Assembly: GCA_034509735.1 (NCBI GenBank)
Contig: JACGWO010000004.1
Span: forward strand, 19,325,395-19,389,394
DNA: 64,000 nucleotides
DNA from: Sesamum alatum
Lineage: Eukaryota; Streptophyta; Magnoliopsida; Lamiales; Pedaliaceae
Direction: 5' to 3'
Below the pieces are notes generated by a model. It did no database searches and had not been told where the DNA came from. It saw nothing but the letters and a program-made list of their open reading frames with translations. The position numbers were made by a program, and so were the translations under genes. Each line of letters opens with the position of its first letter. The stretch's first letter is position 1. Below, in pieces: positions 34,622 to 47,100 of this stretch.

Positions 34622-36792
34622 TTTAAATCTACATTTAAAAACAGAGTTTGCGATCAGCAGAATTTAAAATACGGAGGTTTGATATATATAATTAAATGCT
34701 TGGTCTTTAGTCATTTAATGCTCCCACTATTTATACGAAAACACGGTACTCTCAAACGTTGTTTTCGGGAAACCTTTTCCTAGTGGGCTTGGGATCCACA
34801 GCGAATGTCCCCATACCCCGTTTTTACTATTCGCATGGGAAGAATTCTATGGGAGGTATGCCATACCATTCTCGTTCCACGAGATTCCCAAGATTATTGG
34901 CTCACCTTTTCACATGATCCCGAGGACTCCAAGCGAATCATGCTAATCGGGCGTTAGACCCGACCCAAGCAACCGAGCCATAGACCCACTGCTACCTCCA
35001 CGACTTGTGAGACAGGTAACAGCGGTCTACTTTTCGTTCATGGCATGGTGTAGCTTCTTTTAAGTACAATAGACGTGCCACGACTCGTGAGACCACGCTA
35101 TCGACCTAAATCAGTTTCCTCACTATGCCATGGATTGGAAGGCATGGACAGACTCCTAGAGTTCATGTCCACTTTGTCTAGGGTATAATATTTGGACATT
35201 GGTCCAACCAATGTCAGAGTAGTAAATGACCGAGATCTCATAAATAGATATTAACACATTCATCCATAATGCGAAAATAAATGGCATCCCATGGCAGTTA
35301 TATGATAAATAAAACACCATTCATCCATCATAATAACCACATGCAAAATTAAAGCCTAGCACGCCCCTGTGGATGATTACGAGCCCGAATCCTATGCGAC
35401 CCACTGAGCCCGCAGTGGATCTATGGTCAATCTAGGGTTGGTCCTACACTATTACATTAATAGTAACCCAATCATCATTTTGATCGGCCTTGGTCTCTTT
35501 TCTCTTTCTTCTCTTCATGGAAACGCCTTCGAACCTCTGGTCTGGGCTCTCCATGTGGACCTTCCTTCTTCTCCACCAATTACATGAAATAAAACCTCAC
35601 TTCTATTCTACTCTCATTACATGTTAAAAAATAGAAACCCCAGCGAAAACCCGGGGTGAGCACATAAGGAGGGAGGTAGAATGTCTTATTATTCCAAGGC
35701 AACTAAAAAGGGAGAAGGAGAAAGCAGTAAAAGAGGCACACAGGCCCAACAGAAAATTAAACCATACATTCGGTCTAGGGCTTGTGATCATCCATTTTCA
35801 TCCAACACACATAATCATATGATCCAATCACATAAGATACATGCTAACAACATATGATTACCAATCATAATAATCCAAGATAAAAATAAATGCGTAACGT
35901 ATGAAAATATGGTACAACCATTGGTAATAGTATTCTCTCATTTTAGAAAGACTTTTCCTAATTATTTCTAGGTAAATTATCCCCGGGATTCCAAATCCAA
36001 TATAATTTTACCTCCTAAAATAATGTCTTAGAAAATTAGGCAAAAATTGAACAAAAACGAATTTTCAGAATCAATTAAAATTAAAACTAAAAAATAAAAT
36101 AAAATAAAAAGGGGAGAAACCCTAATAGACCGGCAGCCGGCCGCCGCTATCGGCAGCAGCCAGCCGGCACGCGCAGGGCAGCAGGCCCTGCCTGCCGCCC
36201 CTGCACGCGCGCAAGCGCTGCCTGACGGGCGCGCGCGCGCAGGCCCCTGCCTGCGTGCGCGCGCGCCGGCAGGCTGTGGCGCACGCAGGCTCCCTTGCCC
36301 GCACGCGCTAGCCTGCCGGCCGCTAGCCGTGCGCCTGCCCCTGCGCAGTGCGTGCGCGCGCGCGCACGCATAGGGCGCGCCTACCGGGCGCCGCCCCGTG
36401 CGCACGGCCTTTCTGGCCGCGCGTCTGGGCGCGCTGGCCTAGCGCGAGCGCCCGGCCGTGCCACCGCCAGGCTGTCTGCACGCAACCATGCGCGCCTGGC
36501 GCAGGCGGCCGCGCAGGCTCCCCTGCCTGCGCGCGTCTGTCTCGCCCGTGCGCACGGTTGAGCGCGGCCAGCCTCCGACTGGCCGGTGTGCTGTGGCGTT
36601 TCTTCGTTTTTGCTCGATTTCACTCCCTGGTTCCCAAGAACAGAAAATCCAACAATACAAAAATTCATACGAATTAAAAGCAAGAAAACAACATATTTTA
36701 ATAATAATATAATCAAGAATTAATTAAAACATGCCAAGAACACGTTTCATGCTTAAAACGCACGTAAAACCCTAGGCCTATACACCGAACCA
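34622..36792 (-). other. untranslated leader of element B
   Basis: About 2.2 kb, colinear with the leaders of A and C, with the CpG-rich block at 36130-36598. No conserved coding frame is seen. Confidence 0.75.
36130..36598 (-). repeat. CpG-rich block in the leader of element B
   Basis: About 470 bp of GC- and CpG-rich sequence at the same relative position as in A and C but not the same sequence. Only composition and short alternating gcgcgc/cacgcg motifs are shared. Open frames on both strands are a composition effect. Confidence 0.8.
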
Positions 36793-36805
36793 GGTTTTGA
36801 TACCA
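36793..36805 (-). other. primer-binding site of element B (mutated)
   Basis: The rc reads TGGTATCAAAACC, which is the element A site with two G-to-A changes. It lies one base from the LTR as in the other copies. Confidence 0.82.
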
Positions 36806-36806
36806 T

Positions 36807-38788
36807 TGAAAGATTGTGGATCGTCCCGGGAAATAGCGCGAATGCGGAAGCGCAGTATTAAATTAAATAACAAAGATTTAAACATGCTTTACGTAAATTA
36901 AAGAACACGTTCAAGGGGTGTTCCTTGAAGTTCCCGGGAATTCGGTGTATCTCATGAATTTAAAGCATACAAAATCATGGAGGCCATAGGATTGAAAAAT
37001 AAAAGAGGGACGAAAATTAAACCGCATCCTACCGATTGTCATTTTCATCTTCTAATCGGTACTCGCGTTGTTCCCCGATTTGCTCCAAATCTCGTATGTG
37101 AGATCCTCCAAGTTGTGACATGCAATCCACCCACGTATCTTGCACGTCGTGCTAGCGTACGAACAAGTGTTTTGGAGAGGATGGATCAATCACACGTTAT
37201 TAGGTTAACAGGATTAATCCTCCTATGTTCGATTGTTCCAAGAACAAAAGAACAAGAAACAATATTCTTGAGAGAGAGAGAGAGAGAGAGAGAGGGCGGA
37301 CGAGAGGGAGAGAGGAGAGAGTGCCGAGTTGTAGTGTGTGTGTGTGTGTGTGTGTGTTGGAGTTTCATCATCACTCTAATGATGAAGGGCTAGGACTATT
37401 TATAGAGGAAGAGTTTAATCCTCTTCAAACTCCAACTCTAGAAGACTAATTTGACTAGGATTTTGACCTAGTCAAAGTAGTATTTGACCTAGTCAAATTT
37501 AATCCTAGCCATCCATCTCTCCTTTTAATCTCAACCATTAATTTAATTTAATGGAATATTTAAAACCTATTTAAATATTCCAAAGGGCAATAATAAATAT
37601 AATAAATATAAATATTTATTTTAGGCCCATTAAATTAATTTTCTAATAAATCTAATTTATTAGATTAATCCCTTTTATCTAATAAAAGGAATTAATTCTC
37701 TCCAAGAAAATTAAGGACCCGATTAAATCCAATTTAATCATTCCATTTCTCCAATATTTAATTCTAAATTAAATACTTAATGTGTGTATTGTGTGTGACT
37801 CTTTAGGTTCACCTTTCAGCTAGACTTGGTCGAATTCCTAGAATTCGCCTGTTACCATGGGTGGCCATCTAGCAACGGTCCATGGCACTAGAGACTAGGT
37901 GCATATTCGGGGATGAACATTTAGACTCTAACAGTACACTCGTCCTTCTGTCTTCGGTCTCACCACTTAGGGTCTAGGGCACGGAAGATGCAGGTACCCA
38001 TTTTGGACCTAAGTGTCGGTATGTCCTTACCAAACGCCTCAAGGAAAATCTTCCCTTCTGTTCAGTTACTGTGGCCACAGATTTTAGGGACAAGACACAA
38101 AGCATATGTGAGACTCAACTGTCAATGTCTTTTGACAGGAGACAAATCCTTTCTTGGAAACTACTGTTACTCTGTACACCAGAGCTACACTAGACATGGC
38201 TTATGACTACTCAAGTGCTTCTTGGCAATCTCTCACCATATCTAAGGTACAGACCTGATATACAGGTAAACTCAGCAATTCTTCAAGTCAAAGGACTTGA
38301 CCTGTACCGTTGGAATCGGGAACACACGTCATACCTAGCCGACCCTACTCAAGGTCCTCCGTAAGACGATTCCCGCGAGTCACCTCAGTCAGCTGCTCCC
38401 TAACAGGCTAACCCACTAACACTGCTTAGACGACCTTCGTCACCCGTCGATGAAATACAACAGCAGATGCTTAGTGCAAGTCTCAAGGGGAATCTAGGTA
38501 CCCATTTTCGAGATTCCTTGACTTGGAGATATCCGGACTGATTCGGCGAGCCTGATTTCATGGACCTACCTCCAAGCGTAGTCCCAGTCCCCGAAATACA
38601 TTTTCAGTCCGTGGGCTTTGTTTGCGTAGTGAACAGATACGTAATGCAGATAAAGTGAACACAAACAAAGTAATACCAAATGAATTTCACTTCTTTATTC
38701 ATTAATAATATATCAAATCCTTGAAATTGTCTAGACATAGGTTATATTTCGCCTGCCAAGATTGGCTACATGGTCACCTATTCTAACA
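36807..38788 (-). mobile_element. 5' LTR of element B
   Basis: 1982 bp, the partner of 28713-30681. The (AG)n at about 37271-37294 and (GT)n at about 37335-37356 are longer than in the 3' LTR. A TATA-like motif (rc TATAAATA) lies at 37397-37404. Confidence 0.94.
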
Positions 38789-39359
38789 AAGGTAGCATCA
38801 ATTTTCGGCCATTGGCTATAATGGGAAGTCAATGCTTGATCAAAGCTTGATTAGCTTAATAAAGCTTGATTGGCATGGCATGGGAGAGGTTGACTTTTGT
38901 ACTATGTAAAGCACTATTTAGCTCACGTGTGTGATTCATATTTGGAAAATATGAATACACACACACCACCAATCAATATACTAATGATTTAGAATCATTT
39001 TCCTACATCCTACAACACTACTACTCGGCCCTCTCTCTTATCACACTCCCATGCTTTTCTCTTGTATTTTCTTGAATAGTTCAAGCAAGAACAACAAGGT
39101 TTTTGATTTCACTAATTGATAGTGAAAATCAAATCAATTTCTTCAACCGAGAGCACTAAAACTATCTAGCAATAGTTTGTGCATCACACTTCCTTGGTGT
39201 GGTGTGGACAAGACGTAGAAAGGATCAAAACTTGATCCTTGCATGGACGAACCGAAACAATGCAAGTAGCCGTTCTAATGCAGAAATCGAAAATGTATAA
39301 TCCGAATTTAGATTATAGCATCTCCGTTTTATTTCTATCCATAGCCATGAAAATGTTAT

Positions 39360-41665
39360 TATTAGAATATGTGACCAGAAAGTCAATTAGATATGCAGTT
39401 TTGGGAACTATTCGTCAATCTTTATTAAGCAATAATATCTTTATGAATAGAGTAAGTATTCATCACGGGCATTATGTTTGTTATGCTTACTACTAACGTT
39501 GAACAGCGTTTCAATGTCACAACAAATACCCACGGACCCATTGGATAACCCATGTAATTGGACTGCACATTAGATGGAGGCTATGAAACCAACTTCTGAG
39601 GGTTGGTCTGAAACGTTCCAAATCGAGGTCCTCGAGATTGGGTATCAAGTGTCCTTTTGAGACTTGCACTAAGTATTGCATTCATTGAGTGAGTGCCAAG
39701 TTTCATCGACGACAAAAGAAGGTCGTCTATGCAATTTTAGTGGGTTAGTTGACAAGGTGGTCGACTTACTGAACTGACTCGTCGAAATCGTCATATGGAA
39801 GCCCTAGAGGCTTGGTCGGTATGACTAGAATTCCCAGTTCTGATAGTATGGGATTAGTCCTCAGACTTGAGGAATTATGGCGATCACGTGCATACGAAGA
39901 CTGTCTTGGATCTGGCGAGAGGTGACCATTCTGTAAGATGGTCATTATAAGCCTTGTCTAGTGCAGTCGGAGTATGTAGCAAGGACGGTGGATTCCAAGA
40001 TAGGATCTGTCCCACGTCAGTATATGATGGTGATGTCTCCTATGTGCTCTGAGATGGTTTAGACTCTGAAAGTCTATGGTCATAGCAATTGATTATGTAG
40101 GAAAGGATTTCCTACGTCGATCGATAGAGTAAACACATTTTGAGTATGAAGCACAGTGCCTTGTCAAGGATGGGAACCGACGCCCAATTCCATACCCTAG
40201 AATAAGACCGGGAGACGGTCGACAGTAGGACCGTACCCGTATGAAACTCGAATCCTAAGTATTCACGCCATTATCACCTAGTCTCGTGTGCCATAGACCG
40301 TTGCTAGACGGCCACCCATGGTAATGGGCTATTTTCGGTTATTGGTTAATCAAAAATAATTATGCTGGACAGAAGCCCAAGTCTAGCTGAGGATGAACCT
40401 AAAGAGTCACACACAAATCACTGGATAGTGATGAAGTTAATTTGAAATTAATTCCAGAAGAGGTGAATTAATTTAATTGGATTACATTAATTCCTGGAGA
40501 GCATAAATGATTGATCATTTATGCAGAATTATCTATTGGATGCATGATCCAAAATTTAGTTAATTAGATTAATTGAATTTTGAATTTGACATTTTAAATT
40601 AATCGGATTAATTTAAAAGGGGCTTGGGCTAATTAATGAGTGGATTGAATTCACTAATAAATTAAGAGATGGGCTAAACATAATTAATTGGATTAATTAT
40701 TATTTTGGGCCTAATTAATCAAGTGGATTTGATTCTTTTAATTGATTAGGTGCATTTGGGCTTGTGATTATTTAATTGGATTACATATTCACTTGGGAAA
40801 TAAAAATATTGAATATTTTATTTAATTGGATTAAATAAATAGGTCCAACAAATTTTGTAATTGGGCTCTAGTTAATTTGTCGGACAAATTAAATGAGCCC
40901 GGTCCAAATGCACATGGCTAGCCCACAATTGATTTTTCCTAAGTCAAGGGTTGACATTCCTTGTAGAGAAAGAGCCAAAAATCATATACATACAACAAAT
41001 GTAGGATTGTCCACATTCAATGTATGTAATTGTGGAGAGGTTATTGAAGGTTGGAGAGATATGTGGAAGTTGCCTTATGGCTTAGAAGACTATGTCTTCC
41101 TTCCATATCTCACACAATGATTCCATCTCTTACACAACACAAGGCATGGCTGGTTTGCTCTCTTCTCTCAAGGATTTTTGGCTATCTCTCTTCTCTTTTT
41201 CCTACCTTGTGTTCTTCTTGGTTTAGAACCAAGTGAAGAATAAAGGAAGATCGAAAACACACTAATCGATAGTGTGGTTTTGATTTTCTCTTCCATGGAT
41301 TTATTCCTTGCTAGAACAAAGATGAATCTCACCATTCCGGTGTGGTGTGGACGTATTTAGAGGGTCTCTACGTTGAGGTCTCGCATGGACGAACGTCAGG
41401 AGGAGATCAACGCGTGTAGCCGATCAGAGTAGAAAATCGAAAAAAGTACTCTGCGTTTGTGTTCTCGTTTTTTGCTCTTTTATTCCATAGCCATAAACGT
41501 TTGTTCATTATATGAATATATTTATATTATGCGTTTATACACCGATAGCCCGGGAAATTTCAAGGGCACACCCCTTCAACACGATTCAAATTCCGTTATT
41601 TTGCACATTTTTTTTTATCTCCACCGCACTTCCGTCGTGTTCCTGGGCCAATCCACTTTCCTTCA
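39360..41665 (+). mobile_element. solo LTR near the right end of the nest
   Basis: It starts TATTAGAATATGTGACC (a G-to-A change in the terminal TG) and ends ...CCACTTTCCTTCA at 41665, about 2.3 kb. Internal order and motifs match the other solo LTRs (for example the segment after 11572 with ccaatctttgtt / tcaatctttatt). The sequence on either side joins into the end of the outermost LTR. No clean 5-bp duplication is visible (gttat left, attta right), so the exact start is uncertain by a few bases. Confidence 0.78.
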
Positions 41666-41820
41666 ATTTATTGTATATTTTATCTTTTAATGTGTTTTCA
41701 AATACCAAACGACCAGGAATATCAAGGGGAATCACCCCTTGATCTATTTTAAATTTTATTTATTTTACCGCTTCGGCAGCTCTTTTTAATTCTCGGGCCA
41801 TACCCGTTCCTTTCATATCA

Positions 41821-41916
41821 TACCATAGTAGCATCAAAACAAATAATGCGGTGAAAAGCAACCCAACAACAAACCAACAGTGTATCAGCACAACATTCGC
41901 TTGCAATACTCGAATC
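41821..41916 (-). repeat. short piece of the AC-rich sequence between the nest and the hAT element
   Basis: Its composition and phrases such as agcaacccaacaacaaa resemble 9235-9255 left of the nest. It is the continuation of the sequence into which the outermost LTR inserted. Confidence 0.6.
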
Positions 41917-41924
41917 CTTTCTAA

Positions 41925-44288
41925 CAATATTTTGACCCAGCCCAGCCCCGACGCTCCGACAGTCCGAACCGCCACCCGACCCACAAAACGAGTCGGTCGA
42001 AACTAGAAACCTGGAGCTCCACGAAAACCGCTTTTTTTTAGAGAGCTGTTCGACCCGGCGGTTCGACCGGTGAACCATGTGATCCGGTACCAGGTCGAGT
42101 GAACCGGGCGGTCCAAGCCACCTATAAATATAAAGTGAAATCCCTAAATTTCTACCCACTTCTCTCATTCCTCATTTTTTTATTTCTCAGCAAGAAGCAA
42201 CAGCCAACAGCCACTCGCGAATCCTCCCTCCCAACATACATTTCTCCATATAAGATTTAGTATTTTTCTGCAAATACTTATCAGTTTGCGGTAAATTAAT
42301 AAACTTCAAGTCTTTAATTACTGATATAAAAAATGGGGAGACTGTCGTGTTGAGTCTGCCGAGTCGCCGACGAATGTGGGTGGGATTTATAGTAAAATAT
42401 TGGTAGGATTTAAAGTAAAAATGTGGTGTCGAGTCTGTTTAAGCATTTATAGTAAAAATGTGGGTGTGATTTGCTGCATTTGCAACAATATTTATAGATG
42501 TGATATGAATTGTGGAAAATTGGAAATTGTTCATTACTGATTAGTTATGTATTATAGTCTTATATGTTTGGGATCTTTTTAATTGTGGAAAATGTTATGG
42601 AAATGTTTACTTGTTTAGTGTATCCGATTTTTTGTTATGGAAATGTTAAGTTTAAATTTAGTGTATTTCTGTTCATTTAAATATATAATATTATTTCTAT
42701 TATGGAAATGTTTAGTTTAAGTTTAGTGTATTTCTATTAATTTGGAAATATTATTTTTGTTGAGTGTTGAAATGTTGTTCTTCTTTCTTGGTTTAGGAAC
42801 AAAATGTCTTCTAGTGAACAAAATGTGGACACAAGTAGTTCGGCTCATACATCCACTCCTCCATTACACAAAGGCAAGACAAATATAATATGGAATCATG
42901 TGGTTGAAAATTTTATGATGGAAAGAAAGTGATTTGTTCTTGTATTGCGGCAAAGTGTCAACTAGCGGTGGTATAAATTGAATGAAACAACATTTGGCGG
43001 GGAAGAAATATGAGATTAAACCATGCCAAAAAGTGCCTCCGGATGTAAGATATCAAGATAGAACAATCTATCAAGGAAATTGTTGAGAAAAGGAGAGAAA
43101 CTCAAGAAAAGTTTATTGCTGAGAATCCATATGGTTCTCATGATATAGAAAGGGGAGACTTGGATGATTATGATGAGATCGAAGAAATACGAAATCAAGA
43201 ACACAGGGGCAAAAGTATACAACCAAGTGTTGGAAAAAGAAAGGCACAACCTAGTTAAAGCACCAAAATAAAACATTCAAGCAAAGTTGGTGATTATTTT
43301 GCCCCGAGGCTACTCCAGGATCCCAACTATGAGGCCCTAAGGACTACTCCAGGATCTCCAAAATAAAACTTTTAGGTGGTTCATAAGGCTGAAAGCTATG
43401 ATACAATCGATTATGAAAGTATTGATAAGATTAATGTTTAGATTGTTGATGATTAGGAGGAGTTGTCTCTCAACTATGCGGAAATTGATCATATGATTTA
43501 TGAGCAATTGGATCCTCCAAGAACGGAAAGACAACGCCGTCGTCCTAGAGAAGGTTTGTATACACATGGCAAATGGTTATTAAATTATAATAAATATTTT
43601 GACATAGAACTTTTTACTTACTTTTTTCATATAAATGTAGATGATGTTGATGCTGATAGAGCCCATAAAGGACCTTGAGGTTGATGATGATATAGATTTT
43701 TCAGCTTTTGAGCAGTTTAACCTCGATGCTAACTTGCATGATATATATATTGGAGTTGGAGAAGGTGGTAGCAATTTTGGAGGTGTTATGTATGGAGAGG
43801 ATGAAGAATGGTTGAGAAGGGTTTGAAAGAATGTATTAATCATGTAATTTTGTGGTGTATTTTGAGAATGCTAACTATGTTATTTTTCTATGAATTAAAC
43901 TAGAAATACTTTGGAGTTTGGAGTCTTGGATGTTTTAAATTTTTATTGTAGTTTGACTTTTATTATTTAAATTTAAGCTTTGTTATCATTGTGCAATGTT
44001 TCCTCTTTCTTGTATTTGATTTTTATTAGTTGTTTTCAACTATATTTTATTATAATTATACATCATATTGAACTATTAATGTCAAAGAAAAAGAGTGAAA
44101 TTAAAAAAAAATGGTTGTTAAGTATATTAATCTTATTTATTATTTAATGTTATTTAAAATATTATTAATTATTTATGACGCATTTATGACGTCACTGGTC
44201 CGACCGTTGTTGACCCAACAGTTCAACTAGTGACTCGTAACCCACTCAACTTTCCGATTCGATAAACGGGCTGGGTTTCAAAACATTG
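41925..44288 (+). mobile_element. internally deleted hAT transposon with 8-bp TSD
   Basis: 2364 bp flanked by a perfect 8-bp duplication ctttctaa (41917-41924 and 44289-44296). The termini are inverted: the left reads CAATATTTTGACCCAGCCC and the right end, reversed, CAATGTTTTGAAACCCAGCCC. A TATA-like promoter (ctataaatata, about 42122) precedes the coding remnant. It keeps both ends of a transposase gene but not the catalytic middle, so it is non-autonomous. Confidence 0.9.
42804..43826 (+). pseudogene. hAT transposase remnant (BED zinc finger and C-terminal tail)
   Basis: The ATG at 42804 opens MSSSEQNVDTSS, leads into a BED-type finger region (TNIIWNHVVENF) and meets a TGA after 42 codons. 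In shifted frames it continues with YCGKVSTSGGI and MKQHLAG, the Cys and His hallmarks of plant hAT BED fingers. It then has an acidic segment (IERGDLDDYDEIEE) and the linker GDYFAPR with TTPGS. The central DDE/RNase-H-like region is absent. From about 43440 a tail with acidic residues (DLEVDDDIDFSAFEQF, EDEEWLRRV) resembles a hAT C-terminus. No product is expected. Confidence 0.75.
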
Positions 44289-44296
44289 CTTTCTAA

Positions 44297-47100
44297 CTAT
44301 GGCGCTACAACAAGAAATGAATAGAACCCAAAATTTTCATAAATACAGACCATACAATTAACACATGTAAGCAGCACACCACAACTACTCATCGGCAAAT
44401 TTGACAACGATCCCAGCACCCAATTCCATTCGGTCAACGAAAAACCATTGGTGCATTCAATAGGTTTCTTGCACCCTGAACCGTTTGAAGTCTCACAACA
44501 ACCCATGAATGTATCATATTTTTCAACGTTAATTACACCCACACAATCAGGCACATCACACTGCTTTAGGCTATAAATATCCTCAAAACACCAACCATTT
44601 AAAAAATAAAAATAGCACTGCACCCACATATATTCGACATTAACCGATGAACAGACACAAACATTCGGTGAACTGACCATCCCACTCAAGCAAAACTGAC
44701 ACCCACTCTCTAGTTCCAAATGACAAACCATCATTAGTAATTGTAAGTGATACAGGACGTTTCACATGCTCGCAGCAAAAACAAACACACCTAAGTCGTT
44801 CAACTACATCGATGTAGGTGTCACTAGAGAAAGCATACTAGAGGTAACTAATAAAAATAGTACCACACACATTACGTATTTGATTTTAACAAACAAACAG
44901 ACACCTAAAATCGATGCACCGACAATCCCATTCAAGCAAAACTAACACCCACTCTCTCACTCCAAACAACAAGCCATCATCAATAATTATATCGAAGCAA
45001 CACAAAAAAAGAAAGGTAATTCGATCTAATGGGCACAACAACAAGAAATCTCAAACAGAGCACTAAAATCTAAAGTGGGATAAAATTCTTTGAACGTAGG
45101 ACGAAACTACCAAAGCTCAAACTACAGTAGCTTGATATGCAGGCGCAAGGGGTAAAAACTTAAAGCACCGGGTAAAATTCGTGATGCACCAACCGACCGT
45201 CCATAACAACTAAAACATCCACTGCAACACACCCACCATCTCAAACATGAAGAAAAAGGAATAACTCTAACGACAGTCAAAACACCAAAAAACAAAAATG
45301 GAAAACCCCAACACAATGGCACACCAGCACAGCCATGCTAACCACTACGTTAGTTTCCACCCAATACACGGAATGTTCGATTATTGGAAAACCATAAATG
45401 TAAACAGACACCAAGTGCGAACAACCACCCCAGCAACCGACCAACAAGGAACGAACATGCCACACCATTAGAAACACCAGCCCGCCACATAAACTACACA
45501 ACACCCGTGCCCATAGCCCGATTCGAACCATAAAACCGCCTCAATTCGACCCCAACACCACACATAAAAAATTATTATACTTATCACTTTCATCAAAACA
45601 CCATTGGCCATGCCATCAGTGCAAGATGGGTATAAGACGTGCCCACCCTCATTCTCTTTCCAAATAGGAGAAACTTTTGATTGTCGTGGAACAACCAATC
45701 AATCGGAACTAGCACGCGTGAAAAGTGAACACACCAATACCGTTTTACACAAGATCATCGAATACCATTAAAAATAAGTAAAGAATAACTAATAACCACA
45801 AATTCTTGCTATTGGTGATGCCATCAGCGCTCATCAAGGACAAGAAAATCACACCCCCATTCTTTCACGAAACACGATGATCTTCTGATTTTCAGAAAAC
45901 GTCCAACCAATCACAAACACCTCGTATGAAAATCGAAAACAACAAACTTTTACCATTGGCCATGCCACCAGCGTGCATGGAGTACAGGATAACCACACCT
46001 CTAATCTATCTCCAAATACAACAAACTTTAGATTGCCAGGAAACGACCAATCAATCGCATGTCGCGTGCGTTAAAACCGAACACAACAACACCATATTAC
46101 CATTGGTCCGACATTCTAAAAATGTGCCTAAAAGAACACAAGACAAGTGTCGACTGCATGTGAAAACCAAAACCTAGCCACAAGTAAACAAAGAAATAAT
46201 ACAAAGCAGACGCCCACCGTACTCGAATTTGTCACAACTAGGGTGCACCTAAAAGAACGCAAGGCAACATTTAATCGTGCGTGAAAACCCAACTACAAGC
46301 AAACAAAAAACCAATACAACGCAATCGCCCCCCATACCCAGATTCCTTACGACCAAGTCGTTTCACAACCGCAAACAAGAACCACTAATGTAAAGGCCAC
46401 AATATTCACGGGAGACTAGAATCGACACATGGTTATCAATTCACACTGACCACACCCGCACCAGTCCATCGAGTAGGCAAAACAACGCTGCTAAACCAAG
46501 AACTAAGAACCACACAGACCACACCCACTTCAATCTCTCCATCGAAGAACAACCGACAGTAGAACCGCCTGGTTAGAAGATCACACTATTTAAAGAAAAA
46601 TGACCGACCCACAATGATTTTAGTTTTTTCTCTGCAGCGAGCAACGATAGGAACAAAACACAACCACAAAATTCACCTAATTTAAAATGGATAAACCATC
46701 TGCAGAACATTCACCAACTACGTTTCTATAGCCACACCCAAACAACATCATTACATCTCCACTGTTACAGTAACCAAAACACAAAATGACTAACGACGCA
46801 TCAAAACACAAAGGAAAATTATTTTATTGGAAAAAACATATAGCACCAGAGTGGCCTCGACACAAAGACCAATGAGTCAGAACGACTGTGCTTCAAACCA
46901 GAAAGCGTAAAGTGGCGTCATTTTATATGTACACGGGAAAATAGTAATAATTGGACCAAAACACAATGTAGCAGAGAGGCGTCGCCACAAAAGCTAAACA
47001 ACGAAAATGTTTGCGCTTCAAACCAACGAAGCTAAAAACATCGTAGTTTCATTTGCACATAAAAAGTAATTAAAGCATTGGACCAAAAATGATAATGTAG
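44297..47100 (-). repeat. unidentified AC-rich repetitive sequence, right half
   Basis: This continues the block interrupted by the nest and the hAT element. It contains diverged tandem copies. 44670-44742 recurs at about 44917-44988 (atcccactcaagcaaaact...). Three units near 45610, 45820 and 45960 share a (t)gccatcagcg / gccaccagcg segment. 46080-46150 and 46210-46280 share tgcacctaaaagaacgcaag. 46840-46960 and 46960-47090 share a ttggaccaaaacac/cttcaaaccaa layout. One minus-strand frame (44734-44297, 145 codons, Cys-rich) is open but matches no family I can name with confidence. Stops and frameshifts elsewhere argue against a working gene. Confidence 0.4.

Larger units (their letters stand above)
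28713..38788 (-). mobile_element. full-length Ty1/copia retrotransposon (element B)
   Basis: A complete minus-strand copy: 5' LTR 36807-38788, primer site 36793-36805, leader 34622-36792, gag-pol 34621-30719, polypurine tract 30690-30682, 3' LTR 28713-30681. It is flanked by a perfect 5-bp duplication aaggt (28708-28712 and 38789-38793). The integrase region missing from element A is present here, but the polyprotein has at least five stops and two frameshifts. The insertion is in the outermost solo LTR. Confidence 0.96.
9446..41815 (+). mobile_element. outermost solo LTR of the copia family, split by all later insertions
   Basis: It starts TGTTAGAATGGG at 9446 and ends ...CCTTTCA at 41815, flanked by catca (9441-9445) and tatca (41816-41820), a 5-bp duplication with one mismatch. 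Its own pieces are 9446-9831, 10457-10954, 26658-26769, 28024-28712, 38789-39359 and 41666-41815. Joined, they total about 2.4 kb, the expected length of one LTR of this family, and run in the correct order. This is the oldest insertion of the nest. Confidence 0.85.

Noticed and set aside
36028..36716. Similar open frames in the GC-rich block of element B
   Set aside because: Same composition effect; no frame is shared with element A or C.
37186..37393. Frames over the (AG)n and (GT)n tracts of the element B LTR
   Set aside because: Microsatellite-encoded low complexity.
39355..41670. A target-site duplication for the solo LTR at 39360
   Set aside because: gttat and attta do not match convincingly under any nearby boundary, so I report the LTR without one.
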